A DNA stretch of 64,000 nucleotides from Cognatishimia sp. WU-CL00825 (GCF_040364665.1 NZ_BAABWX010000010.1:3562-67561), one strand, 5' to 3'; shown: positions 53,357 to 62,359, numbered from the stretch's first letter. Notes: generated from the letters alone by a model not told the origin. Program-made: numbers and translations.

Positions 53357-54346
53357 ATGTTCAAGAAAACTGCAATCTCAAGTTTGCTTGCCACCACACT
53401 CATAAGTGGCACGGCCTTCGCAGAAAGCATGCCAGGTGAAGGCGTTACCGTTCGTCCCGTCATGCAGTCCTACTTGGAAGAATTCTTCCAGCACCGCATC
53501 CTATTCCGCGCACTCGAAGATCTTGGTTATGAAGTTGCCGAACCACAAGAAGTTGAGGCACAAACTGTGCACCTCGCCCTTGGTACGGGTGATGCCGATT
53601 TTACCGCCGTGCATTGGAACACTCTGCACGATACGTTTTTCCAAGAAAGCGGAGGTGACGAGGTTCTTGAAAAAGTTGGCACTTTGATCGAAGGCGCGCT
53701 GCAAGGATATCTGGTCAGCAAATCGGCCTATGATGCAGGTGTTCAAAACCTCGGTGATCTGAAAGACCCGGATGTGGCCAAGATGTTTGACGCCGACGGC
53801 GACGGCACTGCCGATCTGGCTGGCTGTGTTCCTGGCTGGGGCTGCGAACGCGTCATCGAGCACCAACTGACAGAGTTTGGCCTGCGCGAAACCGTATCCC
53901 ACAATCAAGGTGCATATAATGCGATCATCGCTGACACGATTGCGCGCAACGGGTCTGGAGAAAACATTCTGTATTACACTTGGACGCCGTATTGGGTTTC
54001 AGGCGCGCTTGTCCCAGGTGTCGACGTAGAATGGCTGGCGGTTCCATATAGTTCATTGCCTGATGGCAATACTGCCAACACCGAATTTGACGGCAAAGAC
54101 CTTGGCTTTGCAGTTGATAGTATTCGCGTCGTTGCGTCTGATGATTTCCTGAATGCAAACCCAGCAGCAGCGAAATTATTTGAACTCGCGAAGATTTCAA
54201 TCAATGATATCTCAGCGCAGAACAAACTGATCTCTGACGGCCAAGACAGCTCTGATGATATCGACAGGCACGTGAGCCAATGGATCGCGGATAACCAAGA
54301 AAGCTACGGCAACTGGCTGAAAGAAGCGCGCGCTGCGGCACAATAA
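53357..54346 (+). CDS. Glycine betaine/proline-type ABC transporter binding protein
   Basis: A 329-residue ProX-like periplasmic protein. The signal peptide is MFKKTAISSLLATTLISGTAFA, cleaved near residue 22. It has TAVHWNTLHDTFF and YYTWTPYWVSG, aromatic-rich segments that suit a cation-pi box for a quaternary ammonium. An EF-hand-like DADGDGTADL loop near residue 150 may bind calcium. The ATG at 53357 has GAGG upstream. Given the hydroxyproline betaine epimerase nearby, the ligand may be hydroxyproline betaine or proline betaine. Confidence 0.9.
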   Translation: MFKKTAISSLLATTLISGTAFAESMPGEGVTVRPVMQSYLEEFFQHRILFRALEDLGYEVAEPQEVEAQTVHLALGTGDADFTAVHWNTLHDTFFQESGGDEVLEKVGTLIEGALQGYLVSKSAYDAGVQNLGDLKDPDVAKMFDADGDGTADLAGCVPGWGCERVIEHQLTEFGLRETVSHNQGAYNAIIADTIARNGSGENILYYTWTPYWVSGALVPGVDVEWLAVPYSSLPDGNTANTEFDGKDLGFAVDSIRVVASDDFLNANPAAAKLFELAKISINDISAQNKLISDGQDSSDDIDRHVSQWIADNQESYGNWLKEARAAAQ

Positions 54347-54362
54347 GCTTTGCAACTTTTGG

Positions 54363-54393
54363 GGGCGGAGCGACATTGGCGCTTCGCCCTTTT
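54363..54393 (+). terminator. Intrinsic terminator after the betaine ABC operon
   Basis: A 10-bp stem with one G-T pair (GGGCGGAGCG with CGCTTCGCCC), 7-base loop and a TTTT tail starts 16 bases after the binding-protein stop. It should end the transport operon, and it lies in the leader of the regulator gene that follows. Confidence 0.75.
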
Positions 54394-54411
54394 CTATGCA
54401 GAAAGCGAAAC

Positions 54412-55350
54412 ATGACAAAACACGTTGTCTTTTTAATGATCGAAGATTTCGCCAACTTGGCGTTTTCCTGTGCGGTGGAACCGTTGCGCATCGCCAATAT
54501 GATAAGTGGCGACGCGCTATATAAATGGACCCTACTTTCTGAAAACGGCCAGACTGTCACTTGTTCGGGGGGCGTTGTGATGCAGGTGGACGGTGGGTTT
54601 GATGATATTCCCAAATGCGACCAGCTGTTTGTTTTGTCTGGTTCCAATATGCAAAACCATGTCAGGTCAGAACTTCTAAATCCACTCAGGAGACAGAGGA
54701 CTTTGGGCACACCAATTGGTGCCCTTTGCTCAGGTGCATGGATTCTTGCAAAGGCAGGCCTGCTGAATGGCATGCAGGCTGCCATCCACTGGGAATATCA
54801 CGATGCGTTCATGGAAGAGTTTCCAGATGTAAATCTTGTGCGGAACGTTTTTGTGGCGGACGAAAAATTTCTCACCGCCTCTGGCGGGACAGCAACAGCA
54901 GATCTTATGCTGCACTGTGTTGAAATGGACCACGGTAGCAGCCTGGCAATGGATGTTGCAGACCAAATGGTATACTCCGGCGTAAGGAATGCAACAGCAG
55001 AGCAGCGGGTCTCTCTGCAGGCGCGGAATGGGATGCGGAACCGACATCTCGCGAAAGCATTGCAAATTATGCAAGATTCATTGGAGCATCCAATTTCGCC
55101 GACCAAAATTGCGAAGGAAATTGGCATCTCATCGCGACAATTGGAACGGTTGTTCGGTCGCTATCTGAATTCCTCTCCGAAACGTTTCCATCTGGAAATG
55201 CGCCTTGAACGGGCTCGCCATTTGTTGATGCAAACCGAGGCCAGCGTCATCGACGTCGCCATGGCTTGCGGGTTTGAAACAGCTGGGCATTTTTCACGTG
55301 TCTATCGCACAGCCTATGGCATCAGCCCATCGATGCAGCGCTACAAGTAA
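54412..55350 (+). CDS. DJ-1/GATase-domain AraC regulator (GbdR/CdhR-like)
   Basis: A 312-residue AraC-family activator. About residues 1-190 form a class I glutamine-amidotransferase-like domain (FLMIEDFANLAFSCAVEPLRIAN, then GALCSGAWILAKAGLL). About 205-312 form two AraC helix-turn-helix motifs (PTKIAKEIGISSRQLERLF, then VIDVAMACGFETAGHFSRVYR). Relatives GbdR, CdhR and SouR control glycine betaine, carnitine and sarcosine breakdown. The ATG at 54412 is preferred over 54376, which lies within the terminator. It is followed by the MttB-family gene, its likely target. Confidence 0.9.
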   Translation: MTKHVVFLMIEDFANLAFSCAVEPLRIANMISGDALYKWTLLSENGQTVTCSGGVVMQVDGGFDDIPKCDQLFVLSGSNMQNHVRSELLNPLRRQRTLGTPIGALCSGAWILAKAGLLNGMQAAIHWEYHDAFMEEFPDVNLVRNVFVADEKFLTASGGTATADLMLHCVEMDHGSSLAMDVADQMVYSGVRNATAEQRVSLQARNGMRNRHLAKALQIMQDSLEHPISPTKIAKEIGISSRQLERLFGRYLNSSPKRFHLEMRLERARHLLMQTEASVIDVAMACGFETAGHFSRVYRTAYGISPSMQRYK

Positions 55351-55451
55351 CAACCTTTATCTAAGAAATGTCGGTTTCTGCAAAGAGTCTTCGCCTCTCA
55401 ACACGAGGTCTCAGGTGAAATCCGCGACTCTGCGAACAAAGGAGACCTTGA

Positions 55452-57005
55452 ATGACCCAGAAAACAGCTATGCGCTCGCGCGCCGGAGGCCGCTCTGCAC
55501 GTCGCGCAGTTCGCAGCGCCATGAATTTTGACATGCTGCCCGGCCTGACAAATAAGTTGCCGATCTGCGAGGTCATGGACGGCTCTCAAGTGGAGCGCAT
55601 TCACAATGCATCTATGGACATCTTGGAAAACGTGGGCGTTCTATTTCGCGATCCAATCGCCTTGGAAGATTGGAAAAAGGTTGGGGCCAAAGTCATCGAT
55701 GAGATGGTCTATCTAGACCGTGGCCTAGTGATGGATTTGATCTCCACCATTCCTGCCGAATTCACCTACCATGCTCGTAACCCTAAAAATAACCTGAAAC
55801 TGGGTGGTCGGAATTCGGTATTCGTTCCAATGACCGGTGCGCCGTTTATCCGAGATCTCGATAATGTTCGTCGCAACCCAATGATGGAAGATTTGGCGAC
55901 ATTCCACAAGTTAAGCCACATGATGCCAGCCCTCAACAGTTCAGCGCACCATATCGTTGAACCTTACGATCACCCGATTAGCCAACGCCATCTGCGCATA
56001 ACCTATTCGTCAATGAAATACTCTGACAAAATGTTCATGGGCATGACCACAAGCCCGAAGAACGCTGAAGATGTTATGGATATGTGTGCCATTCTTTTTG
56101 GCGAGGAATTCATGGAAGATAACCCGGTCACTACCGGGAATTGCAACGGTAACTCTCCGCTGGTTTGGGACGAAACCATGCTGGGAGCAATGCGTGCCTT
56201 CTGTAAGCGCAAACAACCAGTGCTTTGCTCACCGTTTGTTTTGGGCGGCGCTAATACCCCGGCCAGCGTTCCTGCAACGGTTGCACAGTTGAATGCCGAA
56301 GCATTGAGCGCACTCGCCTACACACAGGTGATCCGTAAAGGTGCGCCGGCTATTTATGGTCATTACTTGTCCACCGTCAGCATGAAATCTGGTGCCCCTA
56401 TGGCAGGCACTCCAGAAATCAGCCTCATGAACTTCATGATTGGTCAGATGGCGCGGTTTTATGATGTGCCTTGGCGGACGTCGAATACGCTGGGCGGTGC
56501 AAAAACATTTGACGCGCAAGCGGGTTATGAAAGCGCAACCACGCTCTCTGCAGTAATTCATTCAGGGGCGAACTACATCTGGCATTCCGCAGGGTGGAAT
56601 GAAGCTGGCATGCATTGCTCAATCGCAAAATTTGTTGTCGACGCCGAGCAATGTGCGATGGCTCATCGCATGGCATCTGGCCCACAGTGGCACGACTTTG
56701 ATCAAGCGGTGGCCGCGGTTTCTGAAGTGGGTCCAGGTGGTCACTACCTTGGCCACGAGCACACGCAGGAAAATTTCCAAACTGCGTTCTTCATGCCCGA
56801 GCTGTTTGACAATAACTCAATCGAACAATGGGCCGCAGAAGGTGAAGTGGAAATTACAGAGCGTGCGCTTAAGCACGCGCGCCATCTGCTGGGCGAATAC
56901 CAAGAGCCACATCTTGATGTTGCCAAAAACGAAGAACTTCTGGAATACATCGCACGTCGCGAACGCGAAATTCCGGCCGTCGCTGAGCTTAACCAAGATT
57001 ACTAA
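55452..57005 (+). CDS. Trimethylamine methyltransferase (MttB) family protein, non-pyrrolysine
   Basis: A 517-residue MttB-superfamily protein. It reads without any internal amber codon, so it belongs to the non-pyrrolysine group, which includes the glycine betaine and proline betaine methyltransferases MtgB and MtpB. Family-like segments include NASMDILENVGVLF, then KMFMGMTTSPKNAEDV, FVLGGANTPASVPA and EVGPGGHYLGHEHTQENF. The first 25 residues are Arg-rich. AAAGGAGACC precedes the ATG. No corrinoid protein or activator gene is in the window. With hpbD downstream, N-demethylation of a proline-type betaine is the likely job. Confidence 0.85.
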   Translation: MTQKTAMRSRAGGRSARRAVRSAMNFDMLPGLTNKLPICEVMDGSQVERIHNASMDILENVGVLFRDPIALEDWKKVGAKVIDEMVYLDRGLVMDLISTIPAEFTYHARNPKNNLKLGGRNSVFVPMTGAPFIRDLDNVRRNPMMEDLATFHKLSHMMPALNSSAHHIVEPYDHPISQRHLRITYSSMKYSDKMFMGMTTSPKNAEDVMDMCAILFGEEFMEDNPVTTGNCNGNSPLVWDETMLGAMRAFCKRKQPVLCSPFVLGGANTPASVPATVAQLNAEALSALAYTQVIRKGAPAIYGHYLSTVSMKSGAPMAGTPEISLMNFMIGQMARFYDVPWRTSNTLGGAKTFDAQAGYESATTLSAVIHSGANYIWHSAGWNEAGMHCSIAKFVVDAEQCAMAHRMASGPQWHDFDQAVAAVSEVGPGGHYLGHEHTQENFQTAFFMPELFDNNSIEQWAAEGEVEITERALKHARHLLGEYQEPHLDVAKNEELLEYIARREREIPAVAELNQDY

Positions 57006-57081
57006 CGGAATACCTGGTCGCAGATCTATGCGACCAAGCCCTCACAGACCTGCGACGCAAGACCATCGAAGAAGGTGCAAC

Positions 57082-57122
57082 AAAATGAAGGCCCTGGCAG
57101 TCGTTGCCAGGGCCTTCATTTT
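57082..57122. terminator. Strong bidirectional terminator
   Basis: A perfect 18-bp stem (AAAATGAAGGCCCTGGCA and its complement) with a 5-base loop lies between the convergent MttB and hpbD genes. A-rich and T-rich ends on both sides make it work for either strand. Confidence 0.9.
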
Positions 57123-57152
57123 CAGTTTCATAAATGGAGCGAAACAATCAGC

Positions 57153-58256
57153 TTAAAAGGAGGCAATCGGATCACCAAACTCGGCCTCATCAGGGGTCAC
57201 GCCCAATCCCGGTCCTGTCGGTCGTCTTATTTGGCCATCCACAATCTTGATACCGTTTTTCCGATCATAATGACCCTCGATGTACGGAGCTGCCAACCAG
57301 ACACCTTCGCATAGATCCGGCCTGATGGTGGATCCCATCTGGGTACAGGCAGCAGCAATAATATCTCCTCCCCAACTGTCATCGCAGGAATGCGGAAGGT
57401 TTTTAACCTCGCAAATATCGCGGAAGATACGCATATTCTGCATACCGCCGATCCGGGTTATCTTCATGCTGAAACCATCGACCAGACCCGAATCTGCGGC
57501 CGAAAGAGCTGTGTTCAGATCGATGGCGTTTTCATCCATGTACAGTCCATGACATATCAATGGCCGAATTTTCTTAAGGTCCTGAACAGTGTTGCAGGGC
57601 TGCTCTAAGACAAAGGGGATATTTGAACATTCTCTGCTCACACGCAAGGTGTCGCGGGTGTTCCATCCTCGATTGGCATCTACCGCCAGACGCATCCCGG
57701 TGCCCTTGATCGCCTCCCAAACTTTGCGAATGGTTTCTATGTCGATTTCAATCGGCCGCCCTCCGACTTTTATTTGCAAGCGTGGGTAGCCTTCAGAGCG
57801 TTTCTCCTTTGCCAATCGCGCAATTTCGTCAGGTGCGCCGATGCCAGTGGCGAAATAAGACGGTACATTATCCGTCATTGCACCACCCAATAAGTCCGCG
57901 ACACTGACGCCAAGGCATTTGCCCATTAAGTCGTATGCGGCGATGTCGATCGCTGCCTTGGCATAATTGTGCCCGTTTAGCAGGCCAGCCATGGCGCGGT
58001 TCAAAGAGGTGGGCCAAATCTCAGTCCCTATCAGGCCTTTGGCCATTTCAATCAAAGCAGCGCGCGCTCCAAGGACATGTGCTTCGGCGTAAGTTGCGCC
58101 AATGGGGCAGGTTTCACCCCAACCGACTGTTCCGTCTTCTGCCACCAACTTAATCAATGTGGAGTCTAAGCTGCTTACCGTACCGCTTGCCATGACATAA
58201 GAGCCGCCCTTCACGGGCAGTTTGTGGCTATAAATGTGTAGCTCACGAATTTTCAT
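57153..58256 (-). CDS. hpbD: 4-hydroxyproline betaine 2-epimerase (enolase superfamily)
   Basis: A 367-residue MR/MLE enzyme. The residues known for HpbD of Pelagibaca bermudensis fall at the same numbers: acid/base lysines K163 (LQIKVGG) and K265 (MKITRIGG), metal ligands D193, E218 and D241, and Y56 and W320 for cation-pi contact. [14 protein letters not shown] and [17 protein letters not shown] also match. It epimerises trans-4-hydroxy-L-proline betaine (and L-proline betaine) at C2, opening the path to cis-4-hydroxy-D-proline. The ATG at 58256 is chosen because it gives the HpbD start; a frame extends to 58307. The BCCT carrier gene is upstream on the same strand. Confidence 0.9.
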   Translation of the reverse strand: MKIRELHIYSHKLPVKGGSYVMASGTVSSLDSTLIKLVAEDGTVGWGETCPIGATYAEAHVLGARAALIEMAKGLIGTEIWPTSLNRAMAGLLNGHNYAKAAIDIAAYDLMGKCLGVSVADLLGGAMTDNVPSYFATGIGAPDEIARLAKEKRSEGYPRLQIKVGGRPIEIDIETIRKVWEAIKGTGMRLAVDANRGWNTRDTLRVSRECSNIPFVLEQPCNTVQDLKKIRPLICHGLYMDENAIDLNTALSAADSGLVDGFSMKITRIGGMQNMRIFRDICEVKNLPHSCDDSWGGDIIAAACTQMGSTIRPDLCEGVWLAAPYIEGHYDRKNGIKIVDGQIRRPTGPGLGVTPDEAEFGDPIASF

Positions 58257-58315
58257 GATTGGGAGATTTCTCTTGGTTTTGAGGAGGGATACACTTTGGG
58301 CATTCACAAGGACGA

Positions 58316-58348
58316 GGCCCGCACCAAAATTCTTAATCGGTGCGGACC
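58316..58348 (-). terminator. Hairpin between BCCT and hpbD genes
   Basis: A 10-bp stem with one mismatch (58316-58325 with 58339-58348) and 13-base loop just after the BCCT stop, without a T-tract. It may set the ratio of carrier to epimerase mRNA. Confidence 0.4.
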
Positions 58349-58361
58349 TTGGTTTTGAAGC

Positions 58362-60188
58362 TTATTCTGCCGGGGCAGTTCCTTTAGCGTCCAGTTTTTC
58401 ACGCTGGCTATCGCGATACAGAGCCTTGCCCAGAGAAACCATCATTAAGGCCATCACCAGAGTGAATGGCAAAGCGCCAATAATCATAGCATTTTTAAGC
58501 GCATCAAGAGGGTTGTTTTCACCCGCAGCAATGATCAAAACACCGATAACTGCCGTGAGGATCAAACCCCAGATGATCCGATGTTTGATCCCGGTCTCCT
58601 GAGCGCCGCCCGACATGATAGTATTCATAACGAGAATTCCCGAGTCAGCTGATGTCACGAGAAAAGTCATGATCAGAACAACACACATTACAACGACGAT
58701 GCTATAGAGCCCCTCACTTAGGATGTTCTCCAGCGCCACGAACAATTTGTTGGTGGTTGAAGCTGCCGCAATCGAAGGATCTGCTAGGCCAGCGACTTCA
58801 AGATCAACTGCAGTGCCACCAAGGATGGTCATCCAAGCAAAGCAGACCAAAGCAGGTGCAATCACACAGCCTAAGATGAACTCACGGACGGTACGACCCT
58901 TGGAAATGCGGGCGAGGAACAAACCAACGAACGGCGAGAAAGCAATCCACCATGCCCAGTAGAAGGTCGTCCAACCTGCTTGCCAACCAAAAAGACGACC
59001 ATCAGCACCTGCGGTATAAACCGCCTGCAACGTGGTCTCATCCAGTTCTGCAGCAGCACCTTCTAAGCCGGACTTAAATCCGTCAAAGCTCCCCCATGCA
59101 TTGGTTGCCCCAGCGATCAAATCATCTGCGAATGGTTTTGCAACACCAGGCAAAGCATCAGAAAATTCGCTGGCACTTTGCGGGCCATAGGCCTCAAAGG
59201 ACAGAGATATGAAATTCAGGATATAGTCCGCCATTGCGGTGGCGTAGGTGGTCATCGCAAACAAGAACGAACCAAAGATGACGAAGATTAGCAGCAAGAT
59301 CAATGAGAGGACCATATTTAGGTTTGAGAGGTATTTCACCCCACGGCCCACTCCAGAAACTGCCGACAAAATCGACAGGCTCATGATGATGACCAAGGCT
59401 GTTATCAATCCAACAGTGCTTGGTGCTGGGACATCACCATTCGTGGTCACCAGCCAGCTCATGTTAGTTACCGCGTATAGACCGTCAACAAACTGTGAAA
59501 CTCCGAAACCGATCGTCACAGACACACCTAAGATCGTCGCAACAACGCCAAGAACATCAACAATGTGACCCAATACGCCGTTCGCAGCAGATCCAAGCAA
59601 TGGTGTCAAAGCCGAGCGAATGGTCAGTGGCATATCGCGCGTATAAGCGTAGTAGGCCAATGAAAGGCCTGTGATGACATAAATCGCCCAAGCGTGGAAA
59701 CCATAGTGCAAGAATGTGTAGCGGAACGCAGATTGAACTGCGGCCTCAGAACTGCCTTCAACCGCTCCGGACACAACAACAGGGTTAGACCCCCAAAGAC
59801 TCATTGGTTCGGCTGTAGCATAAACCATAAGGCCCACACCCAGACCAGCGCCAAACATCATCGAGAACCATGAAAAGTTTGAAAATTCCGGATTTTCCCC
59901 CGGAGTTCCCATGACTTTCCGACCTGAATACGGCAGTGCTGCAACAATAAACAAAAAGAAAGCAAACAGCCCGACGATGATGATATAGAACTGGTTAAAG
60001 CCCTCGAGTAAGGACCAGTTCAAGCTACCCAACGTGCTGTTAGCATTCCCGGGCCAAATCAGGGCCCAAAGCACCAGTGCAACCATGATACCTTTGGATA
60101 CCAAGGCAATTGGCAAGCTGGCATTTTCATAAAACCCTTTCTCTTCAGTTTTTATTTCTAGTTCCGTAAATGGAGGTTTTATTGACAT
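58362..60188 (-). CDS. BCCT-family betaine/carnitine/choline transporter
   Basis: A 608-residue secondary carrier with twelve hydrophobic segments. The aromatic signature AGWTTFYWAWWIAFSPFVGLFLARIS (quoted here as WTTFYWAWWIAFSPFVG) forms the quaternary-ammonium site. The glycine stretch GAGLGVGLMVYATAEP fits this family; Met-Gly at that place would indicate sodium coupling as in BetP. The ATG at 60188 with GGGAG 7 bases upstream is chosen over a TTG at 60191. It probably imports the betaine processed by HpbD encoded next, alongside the ABC system upstream. Confidence 0.93.
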   Translation of the reverse strand: MSIKPPFTELEIKTEEKGFYENASLPIALVSKGIMVALVLWALIWPGNANSTLGSLNWSLLEGFNQFYIIIVGLFAFFLFIVAALPYSGRKVMGTPGENPEFSNFSWFSMMFGAGLGVGLMVYATAEPMSLWGSNPVVVSGAVEGSSEAAVQSAFRYTFLHYGFHAWAIYVITGLSLAYYAYTRDMPLTIRSALTPLLGSAANGVLGHIVDVLGVVATILGVSVTIGFGVSQFVDGLYAVTNMSWLVTTNGDVPAPSTVGLITALVIIMSLSILSAVSGVGRGVKYLSNLNMVLSLILLLIFVIFGSFLFAMTTYATAMADYILNFISLSFEAYGPQSASEFSDALPGVAKPFADDLIAGATNAWGSFDGFKSGLEGAAAELDETTLQAVYTAGADGRLFGWQAGWTTFYWAWWIAFSPFVGLFLARISKGRTVREFILGCVIAPALVCFAWMTILGGTAVDLEVAGLADPSIAAASTTNKLFVALENILSEGLYSIVVVMCVVLIMTFLVTSADSGILVMNTIMSGGAQETGIKHRIIWGLILTAVIGVLIIAAGENNPLDALKNAMIIGALPFTLVMALMMVSLGKALYRDSQREKLDAKGTAPAE

Positions 60189-60612
60189 CAAATTACTCCC
60201 TATTTTTTAGTATTTGCCCCTAAACAGGGGTTCGTTTTGTCTCCTTGCAATGCGATCCGAGCCGATTGCTTTGTCCGAGTCGATTGCTTTGATGGAACGA
60301 TTTGCTGCATACGGACCGATTTTGCATCTGCATGCCGACAAATATTACGTTCAAGGCTCACCCAAGCTGGCGGCGGCTCTATCTGTTTGAAACCCGCGGT
60401 AAAATCAGCAAATTCTCTCGATGATTAGCATTGGGCGGGTGCGCTAGTATTGTCCCACGTTTCCCTTTCCGAATGGTACGAGCCGCAGTGGGTCGCCCCA
60501 AGCACCTACAGTAGCTAAACTGCATCAGGCCCGTTATTTTGCGCGACGAAGTCGTTCGCCTACCTGCTAGCAGCGCTAACATGATGTTGTGTTAAGGTAG
60601 ATATGAAGAAAT

Positions 60613-60652
60613 TGCTGAACTTACCTACCACCGACAAGTTCAGCATTTTTTC
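60613..60652 (+). terminator. Orphan intrinsic terminator
   Basis: A perfect 10-bp stem (TGCTGAACTT with AAGTTCAGCA), 13-base loop and seven T residues. No plus-strand gene precedes it for more than 3 kb, so it may end a small RNA or mark a lost gene. Confidence 0.65.
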
Positions 60653-60745
60653 CGCCCCTGAGGACCTGCCACGGTTTGTTACCGCTCCTGTGATAGGAGC
60701 TACTGAAACAATGCCTCAGGATATGGGACCGAGACGAGTGGGCTA

Positions 60746-60850
60746 ATGCGCGAAAAGCTCGCTGATGATCTTGGCCTTGGCATCTCGACGTTGAACAAGT
60801 CGGTCAGAGCACACTGACGCGCGGAAATGGTGTTGAAAAAAGGCAAACAC
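60746..60850 (+). mobile_element. Remnant of IS3-family transposase OrfA C-terminal part
   Basis: From the ATG at 60746 the frame reads MREKLADDLGLGISTLNK then SVRAH and a stop at 60815. In the same frame, 12 bases further on, GTG at 60830 starts VLKK followed by a shifted tail. Both pieces match, from memory, successive segments of an IS3 OrfA (KLADDLGLGxSTLNKW, EVLKKATxFF), with the middle deleted. No ends or OrfB were found. Confidence 0.5.
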
Positions 60851-61137
60851 AATATTACGTTGTGCTGATGGTCGATAGCTTGTCGTTCGGACAGGGTCAG
60901 CTTGGCAGGCTTCGCTTGGTTCCGAACCAATAGCTGCCACTCTATTGCTACCAAGCCAACTTTGCTGTCTCGTTGAGAAATGCCCGCTATTACACGAAGC
61001 ATTTCGGAAACAAAAAACGTCAACCGATCATCTCAGGCAATCCCTTACACCTTTTGTTGGCCTTCCGTACGTTTCGGTCAAGACAAACTGAACAGGTGCT
61101 TTGGCCTTGCCGTGGATCGCCGACAAGACGCAATCTC

Positions 61138-61728
61138 TTAGTGCGACAAAATCATTTCGACCCGGTGATCCAAGTCCTGTTTCAACTGATCTGCATCCCA
61201 GCCTGCACGTCCTCGAAACATATAGCCCTGCCGAATGTCATACAGCAATGCTGCACGTTCCAATGATGGAAAGTCCGCAGGCAGGGTGCCCTTTTCCTTT
61301 TCCCGGTCAAACCTCTGGGCAAGCCGCTGATCTGTGTCGTCAATTGCTTTGCGAACCCGTTCATCCACACCTTCGACTTGACCGATGTTGGTTGAAACTG
61401 AAGAGGCAAGAAAGCAGCCTTTTGCTCCATATCCGCTGTCTGTGGCGTAATTGATGACCTCTTCCAAAAAACCGCGCACGGCTTTTTCGATGTCTTCTTC
61501 GGCTTCAAAGTCGACCACAGGCTTGCAGCCGTTAACGTCGGAATATTGGTCTATCGTCTTGAGAAACAACTCTCTTTTATCCCCAAAAGCAGCATACATG
61601 CTGGGACCGGTAATGCCCATCGCCTTGGTCAGGTCACGTAACGACGCACCGTCATAGCCCTTGGCCCAAAATACCGACATGGCATTCAGAAGCGCCTCTT
61701 CGTAATCGAATTTGCGAGGGCGTCCCAT
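61138..61728 (-). CDS. TetR-family transcriptional regulator
   Basis: A 196-residue TetR protein. The N-terminal helix-turn-helix reads GRPRKFDYEEALLNAMSVF, then GASLRDLTKAMGITGPSMYAAFGDKRELF (residues 2-50). The C-terminal ligand domain contains GAKGCFLASSV, seen in the AcrR/NemR-like group. The ATG at 61728 is chosen because MGRPRKF is the family start. It diverges from the peroxiredoxin-like gene at 61821, with two similar 17-base repeats in the gap. Confidence 0.88.
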   Translation of the reverse strand: MGRPRKFDYEEALLNAMSVFWAKGYDGASLRDLTKAMGITGPSMYAAFGDKRELFLKTIDQYSDVNGCKPVVDFEAEEDIEKAVRGFLEEVINYATDSGYGAKGCFLASSVSTNIGQVEGVDERVRKAIDDTDQRLAQRFDREKEKGTLPADFPSLERAALLYDIRQGYMFRGRAGWDADQLKQDLDHRVEMILSH

Positions 61729-61736
61729 TTTTTTTG

Positions 61737-61803
61737 TATCGATCAATATATAATCCTTGACGAGCTGTAATTTTCCTCAATATACGTATCAATCGATATA
61801 TAA
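61737..61803. promoter_or_regulatory. Paired operator-like repeats between tetR and peroxiredoxin genes
   Basis: TATCGATCAATATATAA (61737-61753) and TATCAATCGATATATAA (61787-61803) agree at 15 of 17 positions, are spaced 50 bases apart and are AT-rich near-palindromes around TATC-N-ATC/GATATA. One lies just before each divergent gene, as expected for autoregulated TetR control. Confidence 0.6.
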
Positions 61804-61820
61804 ATCAAGGACTCAATAAG

Positions 61821-62351
61821 ATGACGCATAAACTAGCAACGGGAAAGGCGTTCCCTTCGATGCAACTTCCTCGGCTTGGTGGTGGACATGTCGAAATAGC
61901 AAAACCGGCCGCCGGACATGATTGGAAAATGATCGTGGTATATCGCGGTAAACACTGTCCGCTTTGTACAAAATACTTAAGCCAACTTGCGCAATTGCAA
62001 GGTGGATTTTCCGAGATCGGGGTCGATGTAATCGCCGTATCAACCGATGGCCAAGAACGAGCGACAAGCCAGATTGGCGAGGTCAATCCGGGCTATCAAG
62101 TAGGATACAACCTGACGCTAGATCAAGCCCGCGAACTGGGGCTCTACATTTCAGGCGTTCGTAATGGCATGGACGTAGAAGCTCCCTTTGCAGAACCGGG
62201 CCTGTTTGTCGTCAACGGTGAAGGCAACTTGCAACTTATCGATATTTCGAACGTTCCGTTTGCTCGCCCAGACCTGCAAGCGGTCCTGAACGGGTTAACT
62301 TGGCTACGCGGCCAAGCCAACAAATTCCCAATTAATGGCAGCCACGAATAG
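61821..62351 (+). CDS. Peroxiredoxin-like (AhpC/TSA-type redoxin) protein
   Basis: A 176-residue thioredoxin-fold protein. The redox site is C46-P-L-C49 in VYRGKHCPLCTKYL, a CxxC in place of the single peroxidatic Cys of classical peroxiredoxins. It is followed by LDQARELGLYISG and FVVNGEGNLQLID, typical of AhpC/TSA family members. It is likely to reduce peroxides or protein disulfides in the cytoplasm. First gene divergent from the TetR regulator and followed 9 bases later by a SnoaL-like gene. Confidence 0.83.
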   Translation: MTHKLATGKAFPSMQLPRLGGGHVEIAKPAAGHDWKMIVVYRGKHCPLCTKYLSQLAQLQGGFSEIGVDVIAVSTDGQERATSQIGEVNPGYQVGYNLTLDQARELGLYISGVRNGMDVEAPFAEPGLFVVNGEGNLQLIDISNVPFARPDLQAVLNGLTWLRGQANKFPINGSHE

Positions 62352-62359
62352 GAATTCCT

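Larger units (their letters stand above)
60189..61137. other. Gene-poor stretch with terminator and transposase scrap
   Basis: No intact gene. It holds the BCCT leader, an orphan plus-strand terminator at 60613-60652 and a decayed IS3-type OrfA piece near 60746. Open frames on both strands around 60700-61020 are short and unrecognised. The region separates the betaine module from the TetR/peroxiredoxin module. Confidence 0.5.

Noticed and set aside
55452..57005. MttB-family gene as a pyrrolysine trimethylamine methyltransferase
   Set aside because: The frame contains no internal TAG, and no corrinoid protein or pyl genes accompany it.
60700..61023. Minus-strand frame of 107 codons near the IS scrap
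   Set aside because: It lies opposite the transposase remnant, has no recognisable domain and no convincing ribosome binding site.
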